A stretch of DNA of 64,000 nucleotides from Hydractinia symbiolongicarpus (Eukaryota > Cnidaria > Hydrozoa > Anthoathecata > Hydractiniidae): the NCBI RefSeq assembly GCF_029227915.1, contig NC_079886.1:9362001-9426000 (forward strand). Direction: 5' to 3'. The notes beneath the pieces were generated by a model. It saw nothing but the letters and a program-made list of their open reading frames with translations. It did no database searches and was not told where the DNA came from. The translations under genes and the position numbers were made by a program. Position 1 is the stretch's first letter; each line of letters starts with the position of its first letter. Of the stretch, positions 1-13,400 are shown in pieces.

Positions 1-365
1 CAAAATGTCCACGTGGGCAGAGAAATCACCAACCTTTTTTTAAATTATCTATTATTTCGTGCTGTCAACTTTTACAAAGTCAATTGACGTCATTAGTTTA
101 CAAAGTTTAAAAAATATATACATTGACAGTGATAATGAATAATGGAAGAGATGCCCTAGGGCATATACAGAAATTCTAAATAAACCTGAACGTTGTGACG
201 AAATAACCTTCACAAGTAGAATTTTGGAGTAAGGTGTCCAAAATAATTTGACGAGTTTTTATTGTTGTTGCTTCAATTATTGTTGTTATTGTACAAATAG
301 TATAGACAAAAATACTGTAATGGCACCATTGTTTCGTGGCTATAACTGTTGCACTTTGTGCAGGA

Positions 366-558
366 GACCGGGCTTTTATTTCTCCTTGGCCGTGATTTAA
401 AATGGGTGAATGAATGTTACCATAGCTCCGGGTTACCCCAGCCATGTGAGGGGAATAGGGGAGATGGCACACTGCGTGGGCCGTTGGATATTGCAGGAAG
501 TTGTCTGGCAAAGCGGGACCCTGGGATTTTCCATCTAAGCTATTTCCCCTCCTGGAAA
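366..558 (-). repeat. Dispersed repeat, copy A
   Basis: Read on the minus strand, this segment resembles 43436-43665 on the plus strand over more than 150 bases. Shared blocks include a short CAGGAGGGG start, a CAACTT.CTGCAA.ATCCAAC block, a CCCTCACATGGCT block and GCTATGG.AACATTCA.TC.CCCAT. The two copies differ by scattered substitutions and small indels, as expected for old members of an interspersed family. The family could not be named; a SINE or a decayed coding transposon are both possible. Confidence 0.6.
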
Positions 559-789
559 TAACAGACAGGGTATATCCCTCATTATTTTTTAGGCTAACCA
601 TTTGAATATTCACATGTCGGTCTATCTCTTTATCTATTGTTCAATCAGACATTCAGGATAATAAGTCGAACTCTCAAGGCTAGAAAAGAGGCGGCATTAA
701 TGAAGTGGTTTAAAGAAAGATTATAGTTGTATAAAACTTTTGTTTATCTTCTCAACTAGTACTGGTAAGCCAGCCGAGAAGGGTCAAAA

Positions 790-1110
790 ATAGATCAATC
801 CAGAGAAATGTTTAAAAATATTTATAGAAATATTTAAAAATATTTGTTAGATCAAGAAATATCTGTCAAATCCAAAGAAATATTTCAAATCCCGAAATAT
901 ATTTTAAACTCATGGTCGAAATATTTTTGAATCCAAAAATATTTTTCAGACTGAGAAATATATTTTTAATCCCCAAATATATTTTAAATGGAGAAATATA
1001 TTTTAAACCATAGTGGAAATATTTTTTAAATTAGATTTTTTTTTTAAATCGATAAATAATTTCGAATCGGAAGATATATTTCAAATCGAGAAATGTTCTA
1101 AAAATTTATT
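790..1110. repeat. Degenerate AT-rich tandem repeat
   Basis: About ten to twelve diverged units of roughly 20-30 bases, each built around GAAATAT(A)TTTTAAA followed by a short variable linker such as TCC or ATCC. The unit length is irregular, so this is an old decayed minisatellite rather than a recent one. No coding potential. Confidence 0.6.
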
Positions 1111-3239
1111 TCGAAATTCTTTTTCAAAATGGTAGCACTTTTGCTTTAAAGTTGGCAGCTTCCTGTGTGAACAAACACATCCATTCTTCGCATTAACTGT
1201 GTTTTGGCTCCTGCGATAGATGTACAGTTAAGTAAAAATATTATTATTTGAAAACTAAGAAAGACAAGGACAAATTTTTGTTGTTGCTGACAATAGTGAA
1301 AATGTAGTGAAATAAACCTTTTTATGACAGTGCTACCATTTTTAAAATTAATAATTCGTAATGCAGTATGGAGAACTCAAGGTATCTTAAATCAAAACAA
1401 GTCTTTGAAAGTTTAGCGCTATAGTTAGTCAAAGTGTTATTCTGTGGTTTTTGTTGATTAATAATTGCTGTTATGTGAATTAATGATCGCTAAGCTATAG
1501 GAAGCATATAGCAATGTCTGTCAATACCCCAAAATATGTCATTAAGCCGCACAGCACTGCGTTTGATGGGGTCAAGAGGCAATGCAGAACCCTAGGTATA
1601 GTTATAGACTAGCTATACTGAATACTTTTAGCTTACTCTTTAATAAAAGTTAATGACCTCTCATCTTCTTACTTTTTTTACTTGTTAAATCATAGGCTCC
1701 TTTTGTTCTTCCACTGCAGGTTTATATTTTGTTTTTCTGTTTTCCACAATGGATACAGAAACAATATTTTGGAATCGATTAGACGGCCATGTTGTGACCC
1801 AACTACGTACGCAGCTCCAATGCTAGATGCTGGACTGGCCTGTCTTTAGACAGGATGGCCTATTAGGCTATCGTATATGCTTTAAGAAATAGTTAATTAA
1901 CTAGCTTTTTGACCGATTGCCGTTTGAACTCGCGGGATACAAATACTGAAAGACCTGGTTGATTATACTTCAGCTTTTTCGTAACTTAAGATCAGCACCG
2001 GAATGAGTTTCATTTCGCCTAAAATCATCTAAAGTTTTATTAAGACTAAACAAGATACCAAAAAAAATATTTCATTTCGGCCCTAAAATGGTATTTGCTA
2101 AAATATACTTTTAAACGATTTATTTTTCAAAACACGGTGAATAAAGCGTTAATTATACATGAAGACACGGCGAAGCGTTCTTAACCAAGTCTTCTAAAAT
2201 TTATTATGATTACAAATGATGTGTTTTAAATGGACACCATCCAAAACTAACTTAATTTTTTTAGATATTCTTACTTACTAACCTGTTAGAAGTCATTATT
2301 GCTGTGCACAGGTCGATCACCGTACTACATTATCCCCGCGGCGGGATTACCGTTTCAACCTTAGAAATAAAGGCGGGTTTGCTAAAAAAACGGGTATATT
2401 AGAGAGGCGAATTTATTTCTTCAATACATGAAAATCGCATTACTCACAGCAAAAGAATCTCTTCTAAAAAGGTCCCATAATTATAATGCGTAAAAAGCAT
2501 AAGAACACAAAACAGTTCCATGCAATGAGAAACGTAACTTTTACAATTTTTAGTTGAAATCATAATATGTACGCCTTTGAAATGTGAGATCCTACGCGCA
2601 TGGCAATACGGCGGAAATTTTGTAGAACATACGCATAGCACAAAATCAATAGAAATATGTTACCATAGAAACAAGCTACTATTTTAAATATGCGCATTTC
2701 ACCTGAAGAAAAATTGTAACGAAAAATATTTTTTTCTACACATAAGTAGGGTCATTAAAGATGACACGTGATTATATACAGCGATAAAGATCGTGATGTC
2801 GGCAGCTGGAATTCCCTATTTAAACAATAATTTAGTCAGGTGATCTAATGGCAAGGAATAAAAATAAATTTTTATAGTCCCATTGACACGGAAGATATTT
2901 TCATTGGTATTTTCTTTTTCATATTTTTCTAGCTATTACTTTTTAGCATGGTTTTCAGGCTAATTCGTTTGCGTGGTATTTTGCAGACTAGAATATGAAA
3001 AAACAATTTCACACTCTATCAAGAAACTACGATCACCAAAGGAGTAGAGCCCGAGACGAAAGTTTATAGTTCAATGAAAAACAAAAACATATAAACTCAG
3101 AGTTTAAAGTCAGCCAATATAGTAAAAAGGTTTTCCGAATATTTCTCAGAAAAAAAAGCTGACTCACTCTTTGCTCAGCACTTTTATAATAAATACAGCA
3201 TTATTTGTTTACATTAACAAAGGATGACAACAGCATTCA

Positions 3240-6200
3240 TTAAATTACATGCAGCGTGATATCTCTTTTATACTTTCTTTGTATAAATTTTGCAACTAGG
3301 CATTCTAAGGACAGAATTAATATGGACAGAAACACACACGACAACACTAAGCTAAATAAACCGCCTAAAAAGTTAATTCCAATTTCATTTATCTGTTCGT
3401 TTCCACCTTTTTTTGAAGTAACACATTTACTGCTTATCCAAGTTTTTTGTAACGCTATAAGAGTACCATCTTCTTGGTACTTCCGGATTAGATCTGATAA
3501 TTTTGCTTTCAGTGCTGAGCCTTTACGCACTGCTAATCCGTATCCAGCGTCTTTTATCGGTTCACCAGCAAATTGGATTTTACAATCTTCTTCTTTTGCT
3601 ATATAACCAGCTATGACTGGGTAGTCATGGATAATTGCATTGAGTTGACTAGAAATAAGTGATTTAAATAAAAAATACCCTTCTATGTTTGAAGCTTTTT
3701 ATTATTTTTTGAGCAGAATAGACTACTGGAAAACACGTAAAGATGACTACTCTGTTTAACCTCGTCCCTAGGGGGGCATTTACCTTTTTGAACCTAGCGG
3801 TTTAACATAGGCAATAAAACCTGGGGAGAAGAATGTACACTGTGGACTAAACGCAAACATTAACTTATCAAAATACGCATCTCAGTTACTTTATGTTTCA
3901 GTTCGAGGTATTGAATTTAAGAATTTAATTTTGTTAATTAAAGTTGTGAAAAAATGTTTTATTTCCATCTCACTTACCCAGCTTTTAATTTCTCAAAAGC
4001 TTTCTCAGTATTGAGAAAGTTATAGTCCTTCATGAAGTAGTACATTCTGTTCCAATTTGGGTCTTTGCTGTCATGAAACATTTGTGTAAATGCAGAGTTT
4101 TGAATGGTAGCATAAGTAAATGATGATGTTGGTTGAATGATCTGAACATGATATCAAATTGGATCACTTCTTTAATATATATATATTTAATAAGTTAAAA
4201 GAAGAGAAAAAGAATGCACAGAAACTTGCCCGCCGCAACAAAGTTGATACAAATATATCGCATTTGCTGAGTTTTTCTCTCGAACAGACAGAATGTTATA
4301 TATTAAAACGTAAATTCTGTGTGTTTGGACGAGGCAATAAGATAATTGAAGTACAAATAATTAATTTTGGTTAATTTTTTAGTTTAAAATCTTACACAAA
4401 AAGCTAAACCGATTTGAAAAATGACGTTCCGGATCACGACATTTTTTTGTAAACGTGGTGTAAGAGAAATCCGTGAAAATTAATATTAAAAATTTACATT
4501 TTTGTTTTAAAAGAAAAAAGAAATCCCAAAAGTTGTCCGCGAAATTACTTGAAAGGCAGGCTACTCGTCAAATGTAATTTTAGCAAATTTTTATTCATTC
4601 TGAAATTTTCTTTAAAAATAAGAATTCCTTTAAAGAACCAATTCTTTAAATAGGTTCAAAATTATGTGGTTTTATATCGCTTTTAATGACATCTAATTGT
4701 AACACTACCAGTATTCCAAGACCTCATTGAACATTATTAACACCTGTGCATATCGTGAAATTTATTTTCCTTGATTCTACTTCTTGTAGAAGTTTTTTCG
4801 ACGAAAGTTTCTTAATGTTTTTTAATAATTTTTGGTCAATGATCGTTTTCAGAATTTTTTCTATGTTCCATTTAAGTTCCAAGTAAGGACTTTAGACAGT
4901 CCTTACTTGCAACCCTAGACTTCCTTACTTGACATTTTAAGTGGTCTATTACAAAAAACAGTCGAAAACAATGACTAGACTATTCATCGTGTAGCCAAGA
5001 AAACTTACCTTTTTATCTTTAAACCCTGCGATTGGTAAGCTTGTTGTATGTGTAACCTTGTTAGCTGTCATAACTGCTGTATAAGTTGACATAACGATCA
5101 ACATGCAAAGAGAAATTGAGATAGCAGTAATCTTTGTACTTGGGTTAGAAGGTACTAGTCCACCAACAAATCGATCAAACGTTAAGCCGACAAGATATGT
5201 AATGCTTTCTACCCATGGATATGACCATGTCGTTTTTCTAGGATTGCCATATCGTTCAGTTAGCATTAAAATGAAGGATGAACCAAATGTTATACAGAAA
5301 ATTGTCAGCCATAACTGAAAAGACAAGGGAGCAAACGCTTCAACGTTGAAGAAGGGAATTAACTTTGTTTCTAACAATGCAGCAATACCGACTCCTCCAA
5401 CAAGATATGGTTCTGTAAAATCAATCACTTCAGCTCGTTTTGCGTTAATGGTCAATGCAGCTAAGGAAACATCTGCCTTACCATAATACACATCTCCAAC
5501 CATTCCAACCCATTTACCTTTATCTTTAGCACCGTATTGAGAATCTTCAACTATATAGACTTCTGTAACTATGTTCAAATCTTCCTCTATTTTAGCTAAC
5601 ATATCAATGCAATAACCAAGACAGCAATGTGGTTTTCGAACTTTACTGTTACTCATGTTAACATAATCCCAACAAAGTTTGCCAGTTGTGCATGTTTGAA
5701 GGATATGATCATATACATTGCTTTTATGGAAGAATGTAAAAGGTGATTCAATGATCGTTACTACAGTCAATTTCTTTAGTTTATGATGAAGAGGAAAAAA
5801 AGAAAATGCTGTGTCAGCATTTGGTAGAAGTTCAACTTTATTATTTTGACTTTCACCAATTAATAACCATTTGGTACGGTTTGCTCGTGTAAATATCTGG
5901 AAACTCCCATACATAGATGTAACATTTGCTTTTGAAATCACGTCCGTTCTAAAAGACAATAAAAAAACTAAGATCAGAATAAAGCAATGAACAGAGTATT
6001 AAATGCCACAAGGTTTTTTCTTTATAACATAATGCCAAATAATGAAATTGTTTTTGCTATGCCGTATCAAATGAGTTAAGCGTTACCCAGGTTTTGGAAT
6101 ATTAATAATATAATATTTTACCACAAAATGCTGTAATCAAAAGCGTACCATAGTTAAGCGCACCAATTTACTTGTCAAAATTCTATTACCGTTTATAAGT

Positions 6201-8044
6201 ACACTCTTAGATAAGCGCGTTTGGAGAATAGAGATATCGAAAACAATGACGAAGATTAAGGAGTAATGACATTTTACAGCATATAGAACATATCAATTTT
6301 ACAGGGCAATACGCATCATTGAAAATAATCATTCAGTTTTTCTTTCAGTTATTTTTTTTTCAAAATCTTTAAGATTTTATTGGTCAGAGTAAAGAATTCT
6401 CGTTTATCAACTTTTTGTAAAGACACCTCTAATTAGCGGACAAATTTCTTTTGCACCAATGGTGTCCGAGAGACTACTGTATCTAAATTCCTGCACTCGA
6501 GTAAATTCGACAAATTTATTTCTCCCCCTTAGCTTTGAATCGTACAAGATTTACAAAAAAAAATTAAAAATAAAAGTAAAATAAAGTAAAGAATCAGCCT
6601 ACCCATGATCGTGTGAATGGGCTTCACTTTGGTTTTCATGTTTCAAGATGAAATTATTAGTCTCATAAGTCGAGTAAACAACACCGAGTAGATTTTGTGG
6701 TAATGATATTCCAACATACAGCAGATCCAAATGCATAACAATCCAAATATATTTGTCATTAAAACCAATCTGGTTTGCAGTATCGAGAACTCTTGCTGTG
6801 CACCTCAATGAACACAGGAGAAAAATAACTTGAAACTTTGTGGTTATTAAGTATCTTAGCTTTTTTGTGACTGTAGTAGTATCCATCTGCGTTATATGCA
6901 TATGATTGAATTCAACGTTTCGTGGACAATATTGAATCAGTTTTCCTAGGTTTTTATGTTCAGTGGTTATTACAGCCAACGGTAGTTCGAAATAGTGCAT
7001 TATATTGCCAAGAATGCATGGTTGCAATTGAAGCCGTTGAGATGTTATCTGAAACCGCTAAAAACAGACATATGAAGTAAACTAATTAACATATGAAATA
7101 GACTCATTAGCGTTAATGTTGTTTTTTTGCGAAAAAACATATAATTGTCCTAATCAAATGTTTTTTTTTATCTCACCAAAACTTTCCCCTCCGATCATTG
7201 TCTAACTTTAGTATTATTTTCTATTTTCATTGCTTTAGAAATCTAAAAGAGTGTTACTTTTCTGACGAGCCCACGAAAAGCAAAAGCAAAAAGTATTCCA
7301 AAAAATCGCGGTGCTGCATTAGCTAAAAATCGCGAAATTAAATCCGCGATATATCGGAACACTTTGGAAACAACGAAACTGTAATTTTTATTAAAAAATT
7401 TATAATATTTTGTTTGTTTGTTTTTTGGTCGTTCGCGAAAATTAATTTCCATAAAATTCACTATTACCCGTCACTCGCAAAAATCACCCTCCTTTAAAAC
7501 TTTAGGGTTGGCAATGAATCAAATTTCATCTACTCAAACTTAATTTAAACATTTATTTTACATAGATTTTTATAGTTTATATAGTATGGTATATAATTTG
7601 TTGGTCTTTTGAAACAAAAACAGACTGTCATATTTTTTCCAGGTTTTTAATATTTTATTTTGTATTGACAAAAAATCCTTTGTATATATTAAAACCAAAT
7701 TTTCCTATTCTTCTAAGTTTTAAATAATCCAATTTTTCCCAAACCTCAAAATACATAAATTTTTCGATTCAACAACAAAAATTTTCTCACAAAAGTTAAA
7801 TTTCTAAAAAGCGGAAACTTCTAATTAACGGACAGGTTTTTTGCACGAATTGTATCCGCGAGAAAACGTCACATACCGATACATGATTTGTCTTTATGAT
7901 TTTACTGCCGTTTCTCATATCTTGCAAGCAAGTTCTGCTGTCATAAAGTGTGAGTGGAATCTGTTTACAATTCTTCACTGCTGCGAAATTATTTATAAAA
8001 AATTCCGTGAACAACATTAAGCATAAAAGCAAAGAAACCATCAT
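3240..8044 (-). CDS. NMDA-type ionotropic glutamate receptor subunit, 5 exons
   Basis: Predicted ligand-gated cation channel subunit of the neuronal plasma membrane. Exons (minus): 8044-7877, 7057-6603, 5948-5009, 4141-3978, 3648-3240; all four junctions are GT-AG, phases agree, and the product is 711 aa. Residues 1-22 look like a signal peptide. Residues 23 to about 240 replace the usual roughly 350-residue amino-terminal domain, so it is short. S1 follows, with CCLGYCIDML, the cysteine pattern of NMDA receptor S1, and LTINAKRAE, whose Arg is the ligand alpha-carboxylate contact in the family. M1, pore loop and M3 lie in exon 3. S2 begins at FTYATIQNS and has Asp in IIHDYPV, the position of the NMDA ligand-binding Asp. 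M4 precedes a short basic tail. Odd points: the pore loop has no Asn at the NMDA selectivity site, and the SYTAN gate motif reads TYTAVMTAN. Ligand is not predictable: glycine, D-serine and glutamate are all possible. Confidence 0.88.
4880..4909. repeat. Perfect 12-bp hairpin in receptor intron
   Basis: CAAGTAAGGACT at 4880-4891 is the exact reverse complement of 4898-4909, with a 6-base loop. It lies in the intron between exons 3 and 4 of the NMDA-type receptor, about 100 bases past the exon 3 donor on the minus strand. No function can be assigned. Confidence 0.6.
7260..7450. repeat. AT-rich repeat with CGCGAAAATTAATT-like motifs
   Basis: This intronic segment contains several TCGCGAAA / AATCCGCGA / TTCGCGAAAATTAATTT motifs. 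Similar motifs recur near 4470-4540, 13835, 24290-24540, 27420 and 31180-31240, which suggests a dispersed family of short nonautonomous elements. Element ends were not defined. Confidence 0.4.
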
Positions 8045-9230
8045 ATCTGTTAATTGTGAAAAACTTTTTCTCTATCATTTGAACTTTGCTTCTTTCAACT
8101 TTTTGTTATATTCTTAGAAGTTCCAATGCAATCTATCAGCCAGCATATTTTGTATCACTCCATAGACATTTATCTCGACCAATATCTACATTGGAATTTA
8201 ATTTTTTTTCGATAACAAACATTCACTATTGTAATTGCTTTTTCTTTCAGCTGTGAGACAATTGTAAAACGTTACCACGCAGCTTTCGTGCACATATAGG
8301 GTAGCTGGTTTTTTTGTGTGCTTTATTTAATCAAAATACTATCATTTGGAATAACTTCTTTTACTTTTGAATGTGCGTCACCTCCACCTTTAGATCAAAT
8401 CTAATGAACAAAGATTTAGGCTCACATGTGATATGGAATAAACGTCTAAAGCTACCATGGGGTAGATAGATAGGTGATATAAATCTATCTAATATTCTTT
8501 TAATTCTATCGAAAACTTGTGAAAGCACCTGTTTTGTGGCTCACGTTCAAATACTTGGAAGATAAGAATGTTGTTCTCTATGTTACTGAAGATATTTCAG
8601 TGTACTATCTCCTGTTAAGAAGTTTATTAGGGATATTCTTAGATTTATAAAAATATGCGTGCAGCTGTTTTTATCTTCTATTTTTTGTTATTCTTTGCAC
8701 TCACAACGCATCACACGAATATCGTTCTTTTTTGTACAGAAAAACATCTTTTTATAAATTTCTTTATCAAAAATAAAAACAAGAAAAAGAAATTGTATAA
8801 TAATTCTAATAATAAAAATTAAGCGAAGAGACACACAGCAACAAAGGAATCTTTTGATTTGCAAGTAGAAAAAAAAGTTACTTCCAAAACAATAATTGTC
8901 TGATCACAAATTCGGTTATTTTTCATTTCTTTATTTTGCTGATTTCAGCGTTATACTTTAGCAATCTTGTCTTTAGGTAAATATTGAAAATAAAATGGTC
9001 ACGTGGGTTGGCTAAATGGTACATAATTTTATTTTATAGTAGTGAGTAGCACGTGGAAAAATTCGGGGATTTACCCATCGCTAATTAAAACTTCCATCTT
9101 GGGCTGGCAATTTGCCCGTCGTAATAAAGTCAATGAAACTATATCGCAATTGCGATTTCGTACTTTATAAAAAAAAAAAAAACACAAAAAAAGACCGAAA
9201 GATTTTGTTAAAATTTAAAGCAATTAATTA

Positions 9231-9879
9231 CAGAAGAGTCTCCATAACTCGAACGGCCAGGGGGAAAAGGAAACCGTTCGAGTTAAGGAGACGTTCGAGT
9301 AGTAGAGGTTTTCAAGTTTTTTCAAAATTTTTCCCTGATCTGCCTACCAGATGAACAAAAACAGTATATTAAGTACGTAGTCTTACTTATTGGGGGTTCT
9401 GGGTTGATGAAATACAAAAACAGAGCGTTTTAGTTGCTTTTTGCTCAAATTTTTGAAAAAAATCAGTTATAATTGATTGTTTACAAGTATCATCATAATC
9501 TCGTTTGATGTTTTTATTTAAGTCCTTTAGGGAAGCCAACATTTCTTCCCCAAATTTCGAGAAAACGCTTTGGAGCAGTTCCTTTTTCAAGCTCTTTGAG
9601 GGTATTGTATTGAAAAATTGTATTAAAATGATAAAGAGTTAAATGATCAGGAAAACTTATCAATTTTTTCAAAATGCCACAAAATTCGAGTTATGGAGTC
9701 AAAAACCTTCAAGGGACAAAATAATCTGTTCGACTTAAGGGAACATTCGAGTTATGGAGGTTCGAGTAGTAGAGGTTTTTTTATAAGAGTTTATTAGGAA
9801 ACTTTCACAGTGCCAACGAATTCGTTCGAGTTAAGGAGACGTTCGAGTAATAGAGGTTCGAGTTATGGAGACTCTACTG
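9231..9879. mobile_element. Pogo/Tigger-like nonautonomous DNA transposon
   Basis: The left end reads CAGAAGAGTCTCCATAACTC and the right end is its near-exact inverse, GAGTTATGGAGACTCTACTG. Both are flanked by TA (9229-9230 and 9880-9881), the target duplication of Tc1/mariner/pogo elements. Subterminal GTTCGAGT(T/A)A and AGTAGAGG blocks recur at both ends and near 9685-9780. The inside has no intact transposase; a minus-strand frame at 9590-9387 may be the end of one. Size is 649 bp. Confidence 0.8.
9387..9590 (-). pseudogene. Possible pogo transposase C-terminal remnant
   Basis: A 67-residue frame inside the pogo-like element. It carries QSIITDFF, a perfect PCNA-interacting (PIP) box, Q-x-x-I-x-x-F-F, near residues 39-46. 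Pogo-family transposases are known to carry such a tail, and the frame runs antisense to the left end. The DDE core and DNA-binding domain are absent, so this would be only a leftover 3' end. It is equally possible that a short chance frame fits the motif. Confidence 0.4.
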
Positions 9880-10362
9880 TATATCCAAGAAAGATAAAGA
9901 AGACACAGTCGCGCAGGGTTTGTTACTAATATGATGTAACGTGTACACCTACTAAAGATTAAGAAAGTAACAAGAAGTATGTCTATCATACGCTTATCTA
10001 TCATATACTTTCTTTTCCATCCCTTCTAATTCTGAATCAGTTACGTTGCCTGCTAAGGTTCGTAGACTATGCTAGTAATGCATGTCAAAAGGAACGATGG
10101 TTTCAAGTGATTGAGAAAAAACATCCTCGCCTCCAGGGCGTCTTGTATTTTTATTGCTGTGCCGATGATGAGTTGGAGATAAACCTAATTTGAGTGGGGA
10201 TTCATACCGATAAATCTATCTCCTACGTTGTTTTTTTTCTAAATTTCATTATATACAGGGCGATATTACTTTTTGGAAAATTTTATTAATTTGCCATACG
10301 ACGTTGATTAAGCAGAAAAAGAAGATAGAAAAAGTGAATATGTTACGAATTATGGTGTATTA

Positions 10363-10406
10363 TATCTTGGAGGAAAGAATACGGATTCTTTCGTATCCTC
10401 CAAGAT
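10363..10406. repeat. Imperfect inverted repeat
   Basis: ATCTTGGAGGA is followed about 22 bases later by TCCTCCAAGAT, with extra pairing (TACG/CGTA) inside after a bulge. It could form a hairpin in single-stranded DNA or RNA. No gene or transposon end was tied to it. Confidence 0.45.
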
Positions 10407-13400
10407 TACATATTGCTGGGATTAGAAATATCCTGTAAAGAAAATTCCAGGTAAATTATCTGGTGACCCGTCTTTTAACAGTACATACTACTTGTAATAC
10501 ATCAAAATGATTCACAATTTGCACTGTTTTTTGACAATTATATAAAAAAAAATTGAAATAAAATGTAGTAAAAATGCATTTATGCATTTTCTCTTACGCA
10601 GATGTTCATAGAATATCACCAATTTATCCGCCTTCACACTTTCTAAGGAATTGTGGGTGAAACATGGGTGTTAGATACGACATTGAAAACTGACAAGTAG
10701 AATCGATCGCCTATATGAAAAAAAAAAGAATATCACGTGGTTTTAACGCTTATGAGGATAGTTTTACATTTTCGCCATTTTAATATTATTTAAGACTAAG
10801 GACTGGCGCGGTATTTCGTTGTTTTATGAACATTCTGATTGGCTGAATATCATTTTCAAGACACCTACTTCGATATTTATTAATTTTGCAACTGCACCCC
10901 CAAGTTCCTGTTTTAAGGTTATTTTTTTAATATTTAATTATACTTCCAGAAATTACAGTTCCCGTTTTTTTATTCATTAATTAGATTCACATTGTGACTA
11001 TAAATTTACAGAATTATTATGTTTTTTGTCTGATTTTTAATTTCGAAATTTTTTCTGTTTTGGATTTTGTAATGAAATAAACAAAAATTAGGAAATAAAT
11101 CAGACATGTTGAAAATTAATTTAAAAAAAAATATATATTATTTTTGGCTACACAAGTTAATGTTTTTGTTTTTTATTTGGAATTTTCTGATTGAGTGGCA
11201 CGATTATAAAGGGAAATTTTAAATTTTTTGGATTATCGTTGCATCCAACTCTTTCAAAAGAATTGTTTAACTGATTCTTGATGTCAATTTTACCATTTCA
11301 TTGTATTAGTTTCCCATCATTATATAGTTTTTTCAGGATTTTATTACATTTTATTTATTAACATTTTTTAATGCGTTTTTTCAGTTAAAATTTAAAAAAA
11401 AATATTCTGCTCAGTAGGTCCAAAACATGGTGGATACTTCTTAGGCACTTAATACGACAAAAGGTCCTTAAATGTACAATCTTTTCCTCCTGGTGCGTTT
11501 CTTTAATCCATAATTCTAAACGAAAACCTAAGAAATTGAATTTTGACAAATTTGTCAAAGCTCTGTAGACCTGTACGACAGGAAATAATAGCTAAACATG
11601 GCTGACTCAGTACTCAATAACTACTAAAAAAAGGAAATTGAAGTGGAATACATACAATGTTTCCAAATGAATTAAAAACAATAGATTACCCTTCCGTCAT
11701 AAATATAATTCCATCAGTATCTTTAACCTGTTTTTATTATTTATTTTCTTTTAATTTCAAACAGAATCTTTTTACCATAAAACTAATTTTTCTCGTCAGG
11801 TGTTTTGTGAATTAAACTACCTCGTCCCCAAGAATCTATCTGCTTCGTATTAAGAAGGAAAGGACATTGAGTACAAGGTGTGTGACAGGAAGGTAACATT
11901 TTTCACAGTGATTTACTTTGATGTAAGATTCACGTGCTTTTCAATCTAAAAATTACGAGAAAGTGGCACTCTTAAAATTTTTAGAAAGTTCAAATCCTAA
12001 AGATGATGTGCTGTTTATGGAATGTGAATACTAATTTCTGTTATCTTAATTCAGGGGAGAGGGCAACCTCGTCCCCAGGACTCTCTTGCGACTATGATAC
12101 CCAAACAGGATGGTTTACAGAGACGTCTCGTCAGGTGGGCGTAGAATAGTCCTGATGACGAGTTGGGGTTTCAGTGACTCCGTGAAAGATTTAGGGATGT
12201 TTGGTTATTATTTGTTACTATTAATCATAATCATCATTATTCACAAATATAGATTAGTCTCTTTCGTAATAAGTGGTATCAATGTAGGATCTGACGTTGC
12301 AAAAATGCGAAAATAGCGATTGGTGTAGCTATTGGTTGGTGCAACCTAGGATACGTTAACACTTTCCAAAATCGAAAGTGTAGTCTAAGTTAATATAAAG
12401 AAGCATGATTCAATACGAATAGGATTGCATTAGCCTCCTTCTTTTTTGCAACACTATCGCAAAACATCTATATTGGACATTGCTTTGATATATCTTGAAT
12501 TTTCTCTATCTGCTCAAACATGTTACCCGCTATGTAACATGAATCAACATTTTTGGAATGGATGAAGTCGTACTTTCCAAAAAAACAAAACAAAACAATG
12601 TCAACATTTTTAAACACGTTATGCGAGTCTTAACTGGACGATACCTAAGTTTTTATATTTTCCAACATTTTTTCATAAAAACCCCTAAAAACATCAATTC
12701 AATAATTTTTTGTCTTATTTGAACTCTGCAGGTGTTAGGAACGCAAGGAAGTTCAGTCATAGCACCATTGCTTGTTTTACATTCGTAAAGAGGGAGCATG
12801 TGAAATCTCAAGGAGGAGTATGTCAAAAGCGAATTTTTGGCGAATAGGGGGGAAACGTAATTCTGTATTTCCCCAGAGTTATGACGACCGGTATAAATCT
12901 GGAGATGGTAAGACTGACCGAAATTGAACGGACAAAATCGCAGCAATTTAATTCGTATTATACCCACACGTGAGGTGTAAAGGAATACCAAAGTATTTGT
13001 CCAACTGACTCGGTTTTTAGTTTGATCATTGCGTCCACTCGATGTAAACTCTTATTTTTTATTTGACTAAAATTTCTGACATTTCCCACATTCAAGTACA
13101 TATATTAATAAAACAGATCGATGTTGGGAAATATAGCCTTGTAGACCATTTAAACAAACACTTTTGTTACTTCTTACCATATGAAAAAATTGCTGATATT
13201 CCTTACTTTTCCCGAGATTTTGACAGTGTTTTCATAATTCCTGACAATTTCCAGTGTTTTGATAATTCCTGACAATTTCCATAACATTCTATTGCGTGGA
13301 CTTTAGATTAAAACTGGAAATTTCACGTCAGTCTCTCGGCAGTGGACCTCAACCTTTAAGGACGCTATTCAAAAGAAAAATAAGATTACATTATTACAAT

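Larger units (their letters stand above)
1..3239. other. Gene-free stretch with repeats
   Basis: No exon with a recognisable domain was found on either strand. The stretch holds one copy of a dispersed repeat (about 366-558, minus orientation) and a degenerate AT-rich repeat array (about 790-1110). The rest is low-complexity AT-rich DNA. Open frames here are short and show no family resemblance. Confidence 0.5.

Noticed and set aside
12653-12991. 112-codon open frame on the minus strand
   Set aside because: No membrane, repeat or domain pattern, no splice or start context; likely a chance frame or old repeat.
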